Assembly: GCF_019683635.1 (NCBI RefSeq)
Contig: NZ_JADGIA010000005.1
Span: forward strand, 1-61,202
DNA: 61,202 nucleotides
Origin: Thermogemmatispora sp.
GTDB taxonomy: Bacteria; Chloroflexota; Ktedonobacteria; Ktedonobacterales; Ktedonobacteraceae
Reading direction: 5' to 3'
Below the pieces are notes generated by a model that saw nothing but the letters and a program-made list of their open reading frames with translations, was not told the DNA's origin and searched no databases. A program made the translations under genes and the position numbers. Numbering within the stretch: position 1 is the first letter of the stretch; the number at the start of each line of letters is the position of its first letter. Positions 36,095 to 44,130 of the stretch are shown one piece after another.

Positions 36095-36922
36095 CTAATG
36101 AGCTGCCTGTCTGTTGGCCTCATCTTGGTCGTGGCCGGGCCAGGAGGGCGAGCGGGCCTTACGCGTCATCAGCAGGCCGATCAGAGCGACGATCAAGAGC
36201 AAGCCCCCCAGCAGCAGGCGCTCCGCAGGTGTGCTCAGAGCCGCTTCCGGGAGAGCAGCGAGGTTGCGATCCGGCTGCTTCTCGGCAGTGGAGCTGGCGG
36301 ACGCGGGCGTCCCCGTCGAGCCTGGTCGAACCCCGCGCGGCCCCTCCGTCGCAGCGGCAGGCGTACGAACGGGGCCTTCTTGCTGAGCGAAAGGTGGCGT
36401 CGCGGAGGCCTCCGCCGCCCTCTGGACTGCTGTGCTCATAGTGCTCGACGAGCCTCCCCTCAACGAGGTCAGCAACCCAGAGAGCAGCAGCGCCAGGGCG
36501 ATCACCGCCGCCAGAGCGCTGAGGACCCGTACAACGCGGCGCAGATTCTGGCGTCTCGCGCCAGCTCCGTCTGTGGGCCGTAGCTGACGTCTCTGAGGCG
36601 AGAGCGCTGAGGGTAAGGGAGCTGAGAGGGCCACAGGCTCCTCCGCAGCCGCCGATGTGTCAGATGTCACGCTCTCCTGCCATTCGGGCGTGGAGGAGGT
36701 GCGCAACAGCTCAGGAGTCAACGTAAAAGCGCGCGGCGGCGTCGCACGCGGCAGTGCTCGCAGCAGATCGCGCGTCAGGCGCAGACTCGCCAACTCTGAA
36801 CGGCATGACGCACAGTGGGGCAGGTGAGCAGCGCAGAAGGCCTCTTCCTCGGAAGAGAGGGCCCCGTCCAGATAGGCTGAAAGCTGCTCAAGTGTCAGAT
36901 GCTCCTGATGATCCTGTGCCAC
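36095..36922 (-). CDS. Zinc-finger anti-sigma factor
   Basis: 275 residues starting at a GTG. The N-terminal ZAS module shows His33-x3-Cys37-x2-Cys40 (AAHLPHCASC). A Ser/Pro/Ala linker leads to one membrane helix (about 132-152), a second variable linker and a C-terminal helix (about 236-255). It lies directly downstream of an ECF sigma factor gene on the same strand, the standard arrangement, and should hold that sigma factor at the membrane. Confidence 0.85.
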   Translation of the reverse strand: MAQDHQEHLTLEQLSAYLDGALSSEEEAFCAAHLPHCASCRSELASLRLTRDLLRALPRATPPRAFTLTPELLRTSSTPEWQESVTSDTSAAAEEPVALSAPLPSALSPQRRQLRPTDGAGARRQNLRRVVRVLSALAAVIALALLLSGLLTSLRGGSSSTMSTAVQRAAEASATPPFAQQEGPVRTPAAATEGPRGVRPGSTGTPASASSTAEKQPDRNLAALPEAALSTPAERLLLGGLLLIVALIGLLMTRKARSPSWPGHDQDEANRQAAH

Positions 36923-37051
36923 GACTCTCTCACTCCAGTGCCAGAAAAATGCCCCTCTGCAGACAAGTCTGCCTCGCAGTGGCGCTGCCCCTTCCTCATC
37001 TCCTCAGCGGCACACCTGCCGTGACGTAGTGTAGAGTAGAGCCAGCACCTC

Positions 37052-37678
37052 TTAGGGTGAACGAAACTGGCGCGGCAAAAGTTCCTGATAGCGGGCCAGG
37101 TAGGTCCGCAGACGGGCGCGGCCCCGCGCGATACGCGAGCGCACCGTCCCCAGCGTCGTATGCGTTACCGTCGCGATCTCCTCGTAGGGGAGTCCCTCGA
37201 TATCACAGAGGATCACCGCCAGGCGTTGCTCAGGGGGAAGCTCGGCCAGGCCGCGCTGGATGAGTTCCTGTAGCTCCTGATGGAGCAGGTACAGCTCCGG
37301 GTTGGCCTCCAGCGCTGGTGAAGCCAGCTGAGCCAGAGTGACCGGCGACTGCGGATCATCCTCGTCGCGGGCCGCCTCCAACGACTCATCTGGGTGACGG
37401 CGTTGGCGGCGCCAGTGGTCGTAGACCAGGTTGGTGGTGATGCGCAACAGCCAGGAGCGAAAAGCCGTCCCGCCGCGGAAGGTTGCCAGATGGCGGAAAG
37501 CCGAAAGAAAGGTGTCCTGTGCAATATCGGCGGCGAGGTCCGCATCGCCCAGCATACGCAGAGCCACATTATAGACGCTGGACTGATAGCGCAGGACCAA
37601 CTCGTTAAAGGCGCTCACGTCGCCGCTCTGACTCCGGGCGAGCAGCTCCACCTCATCTGCGTCTGGCCGTGCGTGCAT
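37052..37678 (-). CDS. ECF-type RNA polymerase sigma factor
   Basis: 208 residues. Region 2 (YRYQSSVYNVALRMLGD-type sequence, AQDTFLSAFRHLATF) and region 4 (LPPEQRLAVILCDIEGLPYEEIATVTHTTLGTVRSRIARGRARL) are complete. The ATG is supported by AGGAGGAGAGG upstream; the frame to 37855 is otherwise not sigma-like. The adjacent zinc-finger anti-sigma gene makes a two-gene signalling unit. The signal sensed is unknown. Confidence 0.93.
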   Translation of the reverse strand: MHARPDADEVELLARSQSGDVSAFNELVLRYQSSVYNVALRMLGDADLAADIAQDTFLSAFRHLATFRGGTAFRSWLLRITTNLVYDHWRRQRRHPDESLEAARDEDDPQSPVTLAQLASPALEANPELYLLHQELQELIQRGLAELPPEQRLAVILCDIEGLPYEEIATVTHTTLGTVRSRIARGRARLRTYLARYQELLPRQFRSP

Positions 37679-37883
37679 CAAGCAGCCTCTCCTCCTGGTC
37701 AGATCCTCTCCAGTGTAGCATAAAAAGGCAACAGCGACTACATCCTCATCATCTTCTTCTAGACAGAGGGCAGCCTTGCAGCTTCTCCCTGCATCGCCGG
37801 GCCAGGCCAGCGGAGCCGGGGCCGGCCACAGCAGCATGGATCGCTCGATCAGCAAGAGATCAAAAATTGCTGGTGCCGGCCTC

Positions 37884-37912
37884 TTGACAGAACGGCCCTG
37901 TCCCGGTACACT
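37884..37912 (+). promoter_or_regulatory. Promoter of the sugar operon
   Basis: TTGACA (37884-37889, perfect -35), 17-base spacer, TACACT (37907-37912). Predicted start near 37919, immediately before the tandem operators. Confidence 0.75.
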
Positions 37913-37922
37913 TATCAGCGTA

Positions 37923-37956
37923 ATGAATATTTTTTCAGTGCTGAATAATTATTCAG
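37923..37956 (+). promoter_or_regulatory. Two tandem 16-bp palindromic operators
   Basis: CTGAATAATTATTCAG (37941-37956) is a perfect palindrome. ATGAATATTTTTTCAG (37923-37938) matches it at 13 of 16 positions. The repeat distance is 18 bp and both lie between the predicted start of transcription and the ribosome site GAGGAG. A SorC-type regulator encoded in the operon is the obvious candidate ligand-responsive repressor. Confidence 0.75.
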
Positions 37957-37975
37957 AGACGAGGAGACAGCGATC

Positions 37976-38971
37976 ATGAGCAACGGCCTCCAGTTTGGCG
38001 CAGGCATCTGGCTCTTCGGCCAGTTCATCGACCGTTATGCCACCAACGCTTACGGGCCGCCGGTAGGAACCATTGAGGCCATCGAGCGGGCCGGGCGTGT
38101 TGGAGGGCTGGTCGGACTAGACATCAACTATCCCTTTCCCGAAGAGGACCTGAGCCTGGAGCAAGTCAAAGAGGCGCTGGAGCGCAACGGTCTGCGCGCG
38201 ATTGCCGTGACCCCAGTCATCTATGACCAGCGCTTCGCGCGTGGCAGCTTCACCCATCCTGATCCCGCGGTGCGGCAGCAGGCCATTGATCTAGGCAAGC
38301 GAGCCACGGATGTCGCTCGTGTCCTTGGCGCCGATTACGTCAAATTCTGGCCTGGGCAAGACGGCTATGACTATCCCTTCCAGGCCGATCACCTGCAGCT
38401 CTGGGACTTCACCGTCAACGGCATTCGGGCGGTCGCTGAGGCCAACCCCGACATGCAATACGCCATCGAATACAAAGCCAAGGAACCGCGAGTTCATCTC
38501 GTCCTCAGCTCCTCAGCGCGCACCCTGCTGGCCATTCAAGAGATGGGTGTCAATAACGTCGGCATCGTCATGGACCTTGGCCACTCCCTCTTCGCCAAGG
38601 AGACGCCGGCGGAAGCGCTCCAGTTGATCGCACGTCATGGCAAACTGACAAGCATCGAAGTCAATGACAACTGGCGCGAATGGGACGACGACCTGGCCGT
38701 GGCCTCCATTCACCTCATCGAAACTATTGAATTTCTGCAAGCAGTTGAGCGCATTGGCTGGCAGCGTCCTATCCTGCTGGATCAGTTTCCCTTCCGCGAA
38801 GATCCTGTTGAGGCGGCGCGTGTCAGCATCAAGCGTATCCAGGCTCTTGAGCGCCTGCGCCGGCGGCTCGACCAGGCGGCCCTCAAGGAAGCCCAAGAGA
38901 AGCAAGACGCCTTGCAGGCGCAGCAGCTCATCTTTGCGGCCCTGCTAGGACTGGACGGAGGCGAAGAGTAA
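37976..38971 (+). CDS. Xylose-isomerase-like TIM barrel sugar isomerase/epimerase
   Basis: 331 residues of the AP-endonuclease-2/xylose isomerase-like TIM barrel. Expected metal-binding acidic and His positions are seen in AIEYKAKEP, VMDLGHSLF and LLDQFPFRED. GAGGAGA precedes the ATG. It is the first gene of the operon and should interconvert an aldose and a ketose before phosphorylation by the FGGY kinase. In D-apiose catabolism this step is apiose to apulose. It is shorter than true xylose isomerase (about 440 residues), so xylose is less likely. Confidence 0.8.
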   Translation: MSNGLQFGAGIWLFGQFIDRYATNAYGPPVGTIEAIERAGRVGGLVGLDINYPFPEEDLSLEQVKEALERNGLRAIAVTPVIYDQRFARGSFTHPDPAVRQQAIDLGKRATDVARVLGADYVKFWPGQDGYDYPFQADHLQLWDFTVNGIRAVAEANPDMQYAIEYKAKEPRVHLVLSSSARTLLAIQEMGVNNVGIVMDLGHSLFAKETPAEALQLIARHGKLTSIEVNDNWREWDDDLAVASIHLIETIEFLQAVERIGWQRPILLDQFPFREDPVEAARVSIKRIQALERLRRRLDQAALKEAQEKQDALQAQQLIFAALLGLDGGEE

Positions 38972-38973
38972 GC

Positions 38974-39816
38974 ATGACCCAGGATCGTGAGGACCAGCTT
39001 GCGGCCCTGCGCAGGAAAGCCAACCTTTTACGGCAGCGAGACCTGGTGATGATCCAGCGCGCTGGCATGGGGCACATCGGCGGCGACTTCTCCGCGCTTG
39101 ACATCCTGGTCACGCTCTACTTTGCCGTCCTGCGCGTGGACCCGCAGCATCCCGATGCTCCTGATCGTGATCGCTTCATCCTGAGCAAGGGGCATTGTGC
39201 TGGGGCCCTCTACAACACCATTGCCGAAGTGGGTTTCTTCCCAACGAGCGAGCTAGAGACCTTCATGAAGCCCCTCTCGCGTCTCAACGGCCACCCAGAT
39301 CGCACCAAGGTGCCAGGGGTTGAAGCCAGCACTGGCCCGCTAGGTCACGGCCTCCCCATAGGGGTCGGGGCAGCCCTGGCGGCCAGACTTGACGGGGCCG
39401 CCTGGCGTACCTATGTGCTCACCGGGGACGGCGAGCTGCAGGAGGGCAGCAACTGGGAGGCGGCGATGGCCGCGGCCCACTACGGACTGGACAATCTCAC
39501 CGTCATCATCGATCGTAACCGACTGCAGCAAGGAGCGCCAACCGAGGACACCATCCGGCTGGAGCCGCTGGCCGACAAGTGGCGCGCCTTCGGTTGGGCG
39601 GTGCGCGAGGTTGACGGGCACGACTACGCGGCACTCCTGGAGATGCTACAGAGCGAGAGCTGGGAGCCTGGGCGTCCGCGCTGCCTGATTGCCTACACAC
39701 ACAAAGGTCAAGGGGTTTCCTTTATGTGCGACAATGTTGACTGGCACCATCGAGTACCGACGCCCGAAGAGGCCGAGCGGGCTTTACAGGAGCTGCGGGA
39801 GGCGGTGTACGGATGA
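38974..39816 (+). CDS. Transketolase, N-terminal (TPP-binding) subunit
   Basis: 280 residues, the thiamine-diphosphate binding half of a split transketolase. GDGELQEGSNWEAAM near 150-165 with the downstream Asn (IIDRN) is the diphosphate/Mg motif, and the substrate-binding His residues are present (MGHIGG, SKGHCAG). It starts 2 bases after the isomerase stop and overlaps the C-terminal subunit by 4 bases (ATGA). Context suggests the AptA role (apulose-4-phosphate transketolase). A general pentose-phosphate role is also possible. Confidence 0.9.
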   Translation: MTQDREDQLAALRRKANLLRQRDLVMIQRAGMGHIGGDFSALDILVTLYFAVLRVDPQHPDAPDRDRFILSKGHCAGALYNTIAEVGFFPTSELETFMKPLSRLNGHPDRTKVPGVEASTGPLGHGLPIGVGAALAARLDGAAWRTYVLTGDGELQEGSNWEAAMAAAHYGLDNLTVIIDRNRLQQGAPTEDTIRLEPLADKWRAFGWAVREVDGHDYAALLEMLQSESWEPGRPRCLIAYTHKGQGVSFMCDNVDWHHRVPTPEEAERALQELREAVYG

Positions 39817-40760
39817 GCCAGCTCTACGACTGTCGTGATGCCTTTGCCCAGGCGCTCGAAGAGGCGGCGCGCAACGACCCGCGTATTGTCGTCGTCATCA
39901 ATGATTCCCTTGGCTCCAGCAAGCTCAAAGGCTTCAAGACGGCCTTTCCGCAGCGGCTGGTCAACGTGGGCATTGCCGAGCAAAACATGGTTGGGGTGGC
40001 TGCCGGCCTGGCCAACGGCGGCAAGATTCCCTTTGTCAGCGGGGCCTCGCCCTTTCTGACAGCGCGCGCCCTGGAACAGATCAAGGTTGACCTGGCCTAC
40101 TCTCAGGCCAATGTCAAGCTCTGTGGCATGAGCAGCGGCCTGGCCTACGGCGAGCTGGGGCCGACCCATCACTCAATCGAAGATCTGGCCTGGACACGCG
40201 CCATCGCCAATCTCACCGTCATCGTGCCTGCCGATCCTCTGGAGACCGCTCAAGCTGTGCACGAAGCCGCTCGTCTCTCAGGCCCCTTCTTTCTGCGCAT
40301 CAGCCGTATGCCCGTGCCGCAGGTCCATCCGGCGGACTATCGCTTCCGCCTCGGCAAAGCGAGCTGGCTGCGTCAGGGAAGCGATGTCGCGCTGATCGCC
40401 ACTGGGGTAATGGTCGCTCGGGCCCTGGAGGCCGCCGCGTTGCTGGCCAACGACGGCATTGAGGCGGCAGTGATCAACATGGCGACCATTCGCCCGCTGG
40501 ATCGCGAGGCGGTAATCGAGGCCGCGCGGCGCAGTGGCGCCATCGTCACCGTCGAAGAGCATACCGTCTATGGCGGACTGGGAGGAGCGGTCGCCGAGGT
40601 TGTGGTGACCACCTATCCCGTGCCGATGCGTATCCTGGGCGTGCCCGGCGTCTTCGCGCCCACCGGCTCGCCCGAGTACCTCTTAGAACATTTCGGCCTG
40701 ACGCCTGCTGGCATTCGGGCCGCAGCGTTAGAGCTTCTCAAGGCGAGAGCAGAGCAATGA
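39813..40760 (+). CDS. Transketolase, C-terminal (pyrimidine-binding) subunit
   Basis: 315 residues. The conserved catalytic glutamate that activates the thiamine ring lies in NVGIAEQNMVG. GPTHHSIEDLAWTR and the C-terminal regulatory domain (VEEHTVYGGLGGAVAE) are typical of transketolase C-terminal subunits. It overlaps its partner upstream and the kinase downstream by 4 bases each, so all three are translationally coupled. In the apiose hypothesis this is AptB. Confidence 0.9.
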   Translation: MSQLYDCRDAFAQALEEAARNDPRIVVVINDSLGSSKLKGFKTAFPQRLVNVGIAEQNMVGVAAGLANGGKIPFVSGASPFLTARALEQIKVDLAYSQANVKLCGMSSGLAYGELGPTHHSIEDLAWTRAIANLTVIVPADPLETAQAVHEAARLSGPFFLRISRMPVPQVHPADYRFRLGKASWLRQGSDVALIATGVMVARALEAAALLANDGIEAAVINMATIRPLDREAVIEAARRSGAIVTVEEHTVYGGLGGAVAEVVVTTYPVPMRILGVPGVFAPTGSPEYLLEHFGLTPAGIRAAALELLKARAEQ

Positions 40761-42256
40761 AGCAGACGGCGATCCTGGCCATTGATCAGGGAACCACCAA
40801 CACCAAAGCGTTGCTGGTCGATGCCGCGGGCAACGTTCTCGCGCGGGCCAGCCGCCCTGTACAGCGGCGCTACCCGCGCCCAGCCTGGGTCGAGCAGGAC
40901 CCGCTGGAACTCTGGCAGAGTGTGATAGAGGCCAGTGCGGCCTGTCTGGAGCAGGGCGGTTCCAACGTAGAGCTGGTGGCCGTGGCCATCAGCAACCAGC
41001 GCGAGTCGGTCTTGCTCTGGGAGCGGGCCAGCGGTCGGCCCCTGGGGCCATGTGTGAGCTGGCAGTGTCAGCGCTCGCGTCAGCTCTGCCAGTCCCTACA
41101 GGATCGGGGGCTGGAGCCATTCATTCGCGAGCGCAGCGGCCTCACTATTGACCCCATGTTCTCCGGGACAAAGATCCGCTGGCTGTTGGAAGAGCAGGAT
41201 CTCCTGGCGCGGGCTGAGGCTGGCGAACTGTGCGCAGGCACCATCGATAGCTGGCTCTGCTGGCAGCTCAGCGGGGGAGCGGCTCATGTCTGCGACATGA
41301 CCAACGCCTCGCGTACGCAGCTCTTCAATCTGCAGCGGTGTGACTGGGACGAGGAGCTGCTGCAGCTGCTCGGTGTACCGGCGGCCATTCTGCCAGTCGT
41401 TGAGCCTTCGGCGGCCATTCACGCCCGAACCGTGGCCTGTGGAGCCATCCCGGAGGGTCTACCGCTGGCGTCCCTGATCGGCGACTCACACGCTGCCCTC
41501 TTTGGCCAGGCCGGCTTTCTGCCGGGCGCCGTCAAAGCCACCTATGGTACTGGCTCATCGCTTATGACGCCGATCCCGGAGCTGCGTCTCTCGCAGAGCG
41601 GGCTTTCGACCACTATCGCCTGGGCCATTGGCGAGCGCGTCACCTATGCCCTCGAAGGCAATATTTATGTCACCGGGGCCGCCGTCGAGTGGCTAGGGCG
41701 CTTCCTTGGCCTCAGCGATCCCGTCGTCGAGTTAGCGGCCCTGGCCGCCAGCGCGTCCGATAGCGGCGGCCTCTACTTTGTCCCCGCCCTCAGCGGCTTA
41801 GGAGCGCCCTACTGGGACAAAGAGGCGCGCGGCCTCATCTGTGGTCTGACGCAGGCCAGCACCCTGCCGCAGCTAGCGCGGGCCACCGTCGAGGCCATTG
41901 CCTATCAGGTGCGTGCCGTCTTTGACGCCATGCAGGCCGAAGCGGGCGTTGAACTCCAGGTATTACTTGCCGATGGTGGTGCCACTCGTAACGACCTGCT
42001 CATGCAATTTCAGGCCGACATCATTGGCAGACCGGTGCTGCGCTGTGAATCGGCTGATGTTTCCGCGCTGGGAGCCGCCTATCTGGCCGGTCTGGCGGTG
42101 GGTCTCTGGGCAAGCGAGGAGGAGATCGCTGCCCTGCCGCGTCCCCGTCAGCGCTTCGCGCCGACCCTGCCTGCAGAGGAGCGCGAGGCCCACTACAGCG
42201 GCTGGCAAGAGGCGGTCGCGCGCGCCACGCTGCACCGATCCGCAGAGCGCCGGTAG
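40757..42256 (+). CDS. FGGY-family carbohydrate kinase
   Basis: 499 residues with the phosphate-binding motif DQGTTNTK (residues 10-17), the GDSHAALFGQ loop and ADGGATRNDLLMQFQAD near the C-terminus, all standard for FGGY kinases of the glycerol/xylulose kinase group. It phosphorylates a ketose or polyol. Its place next to a split transketolase and a TIM-barrel isomerase fits the apulose kinase AplK; xylulose or erythrulose are alternatives. Coupled to the transketolase C-subunit by an ATGA overlap. Confidence 0.9.
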   Translation: MKQTAILAIDQGTTNTKALLVDAAGNVLARASRPVQRRYPRPAWVEQDPLELWQSVIEASAACLEQGGSNVELVAVAISNQRESVLLWERASGRPLGPCVSWQCQRSRQLCQSLQDRGLEPFIRERSGLTIDPMFSGTKIRWLLEEQDLLARAEAGELCAGTIDSWLCWQLSGGAAHVCDMTNASRTQLFNLQRCDWDEELLQLLGVPAAILPVVEPSAAIHARTVACGAIPEGLPLASLIGDSHAALFGQAGFLPGAVKATYGTGSSLMTPIPELRLSQSGLSTTIAWAIGERVTYALEGNIYVTGAAVEWLGRFLGLSDPVVELAALAASASDSGGLYFVPALSGLGAPYWDKEARGLICGLTQASTLPQLARATVEAIAYQVRAVFDAMQAEAGVELQVLLADGGATRNDLLMQFQADIIGRPVLRCESADVSALGAAYLAGLAVGLWASEEEIAALPRPRQRFAPTLPAEEREAHYSGWQEAVARATLHRSAERR

Positions 42257-42292
42257 GAAGGATCTTGTCCGGCGTAAGGAGTAACGCACGTT

Positions 42293-43306
42293 ATGGCACG
42301 CATTGACGATCTGCGCTTGATGGCCAAGGTTGCCAGTCTCTACTATGAGCGCGGCCTCTCGCAGGTAGAAATTGCCGAGCGGCTGCAGCTCTCGCAGTCC
42401 AACGTCTCACGCCTGCTCAAGCGGGCTCAGCAAGAGCAGATTGTGCGTATTACGGTGAGCATGCCGCGAGGGGTCTATACCGACCTTGAAAATCAGCTAG
42501 AGGCGCTCTATGGACTCAAAGAGGCTATTGTCGCAGATTGCCCAGAAGATGCTAACAACGAACAAATACTGCAGGCCATCGGAGGAGCGGCGGCCTTCTG
42601 GCTGGAGTCCAAAATCACGCCAGGAGAGATCGTCGGGATCTCCTCCTGGAGCGCCTCGCTGCTGGCGATGGTAGACGCCATGCATCCGCTGACGCAGCCC
42701 TCGCGGGCCAAAGTGGTTCAGATCCTGGGCGGCATCGGCAACCCGGCGGCGGAGGTCCACGCCACGCAGCTGACGCGTCGCCTGGCTGAACTCCTGCACG
42801 GAGAGGCCGTCTTTCTGCCAGCGCCGGGCGTCGTCAGCTCACCGGAGGCTCGCCAGATCTTCTTTGAAGATCCATTTGTGCGCGAGGCCTACCAGCTCTT
42901 CGACAGCGTCACGGTGGCGCTGGTCGGCATCGGCGCTGTCGAGCCTTCGGCACTGCTGGCCAGTAGCGGCAATATCTTTTCGCTCGAAGAGCTACACATA
43001 CTCCGTGAGCACGGAGCCGTTGGTGACATCGTGCTGCGCTTCTTCGACGCCCAGGGGCGTCCGGTTGTGACACCGCTTGACGAGCGGGTGATAGGGATGC
43101 GCCTGGAACAATTGCAGCGCGTCAAGTATGCGGTTGGGGTCGCCGGCGGCGAGCGGAAGCAGGCAGCCATTCGGGGTGCCCTCGAAGGGCGCTGGATCAA
43201 TGTTCTGATCACCGATCACCTGACGGCGCGCTGGCTGGTAGAGCAGAGACAAGAGCAAGCTGCTCCCCCGGAGAGCGGCGGTGGTGCCAGTGCTGCCGCG
43301 CACTAA
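42293..43306 (+). CDS. SorC-family sugar-binding transcriptional regulator
   Basis: 337 residues. N-terminal HTH (SQVEIAERLQLSQSNVSRLLKRAQQEQIV, about 23-51) and a C-terminal sugar-phosphate-binding domain (about 60-320) typical of SorC/DeoR-type regulators. AAGGAG lies before the ATG. It is inside the operon, after the kinase, which suggests that it is induced with the operon and controls it through the tandem palindromes at 37923-37956. The effector is probably a phosphorylated pathway intermediate. Confidence 0.9.
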   Translation: MARIDDLRLMAKVASLYYERGLSQVEIAERLQLSQSNVSRLLKRAQQEQIVRITVSMPRGVYTDLENQLEALYGLKEAIVADCPEDANNEQILQAIGGAAAFWLESKITPGEIVGISSWSASLLAMVDAMHPLTQPSRAKVVQILGGIGNPAAEVHATQLTRRLAELLHGEAVFLPAPGVVSSPEARQIFFEDPFVREAYQLFDSVTVALVGIGAVEPSALLASSGNIFSLEELHILREHGAVGDIVLRFFDAQGRPVVTPLDERVIGMRLEQLQRVKYAVGVAGGERKQAAIRGALEGRWINVLITDHLTARWLVEQRQEQAAPPESGGGASAAAH

Positions 43307-43395
43307 CTAGACCAGAGCGAGAGCAGGCGACCTGCCATGCGTGCAGGAATGCGAAACCCAACAACGACCGACCATTGCCCGGTTGGGAGGACTCT

Positions 43396-44130
43396 ATGTA
43401 CGACCATGCTCAGAGAGTGAGCCGCACGAAGCAGGACAACCGGCCACGGATGGCCTCCAGACGGCGCAGCCGTGGCCGGCTGCCGTTGCTGTGGGGTGGG
43501 CTGGCCTTACTGGTCTGTCTGCTCCTCTCGGCCTGCAGCCTGTACACGGTGCGCCCGCTGAACGCCTCCAGCAGCAGCGCTGGTGGCAGCGGCCCCCAGA
43601 CCTTCGACCCCACGAGCTATGTCAACCAGATCTGGGACAGTCGGGTCGTACCGACCGTCGTGCAGCAGGCCCACGACGCCAGCGAAGTGCTGGCCGCTCT
43701 CAAGGCCAACCAGCAGACGGCCCAGCAGCGCTATGGCCATCAGGAAGGTGACGGCCCATATACCTTCATGGTCAAAGGCGTCGGGCGCGTCATCAGTGTC
43801 AATACCTCCTCGCGCAACGGCACGCTTGACCTGGACCTGCCTCCCTACGATGGCAAGGCCGACCTCTCGCTGCAGATCGGGCCGGTCATTCTGGGCACCG
43901 CCATCCGCGACGGCGTCGGTTTTATCCATTTCAGCCAATTCGTCAACCAGATCCAGTATGCCCAGGTGGCCGATGCCCTCAACGCCCGGGCTGTCCAGGT
44001 GGCGCAGAGCATCCACCCCACCCAGCTCAAGGGGAAGCTCATCCAGTTCTATGGCATCTTTGCCCTGACTGATCCGCAATTCATTCTGGTGGCTCCGGTC
44101 AAACTCCAGGTGGAGGGTTCCGGCTCATGA
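43396..44130 (+). CDS. DUF2291 family lipoprotein
   Basis: 244 residues with a lipobox LLLSAC ending at Cys47 and a DUF2291-type domain (VNQIWDSRVVPTV, GHQEGDGPYTFMVKG, VILGTAIRDGVGFIHFSQFVNQIQYA). DUF2291 proteins recur next to ribose-type sugar ABC importers, but their role is not established. GGGAGG is 5 bases upstream of this ATG. It overlaps the ATPase gene by 4 bases (ATGA). Confidence 0.85.
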   Translation: MYDHAQRVSRTKQDNRPRMASRRRSRGRLPLLWGGLALLVCLLLSACSLYTVRPLNASSSSAGGSGPQTFDPTSYVNQIWDSRVVPTVVQQAHDASEVLAALKANQQTAQQRYGHQEGDGPYTFMVKGVGRVISVNTSSRNGTLDLDLPPYDGKADLSLQIGPVILGTAIRDGVGFIHFSQFVNQIQYAQVADALNARAVQVAQSIHPTQLKGKLIQFYGIFALTDPQFILVAPVKLQVEGSGS

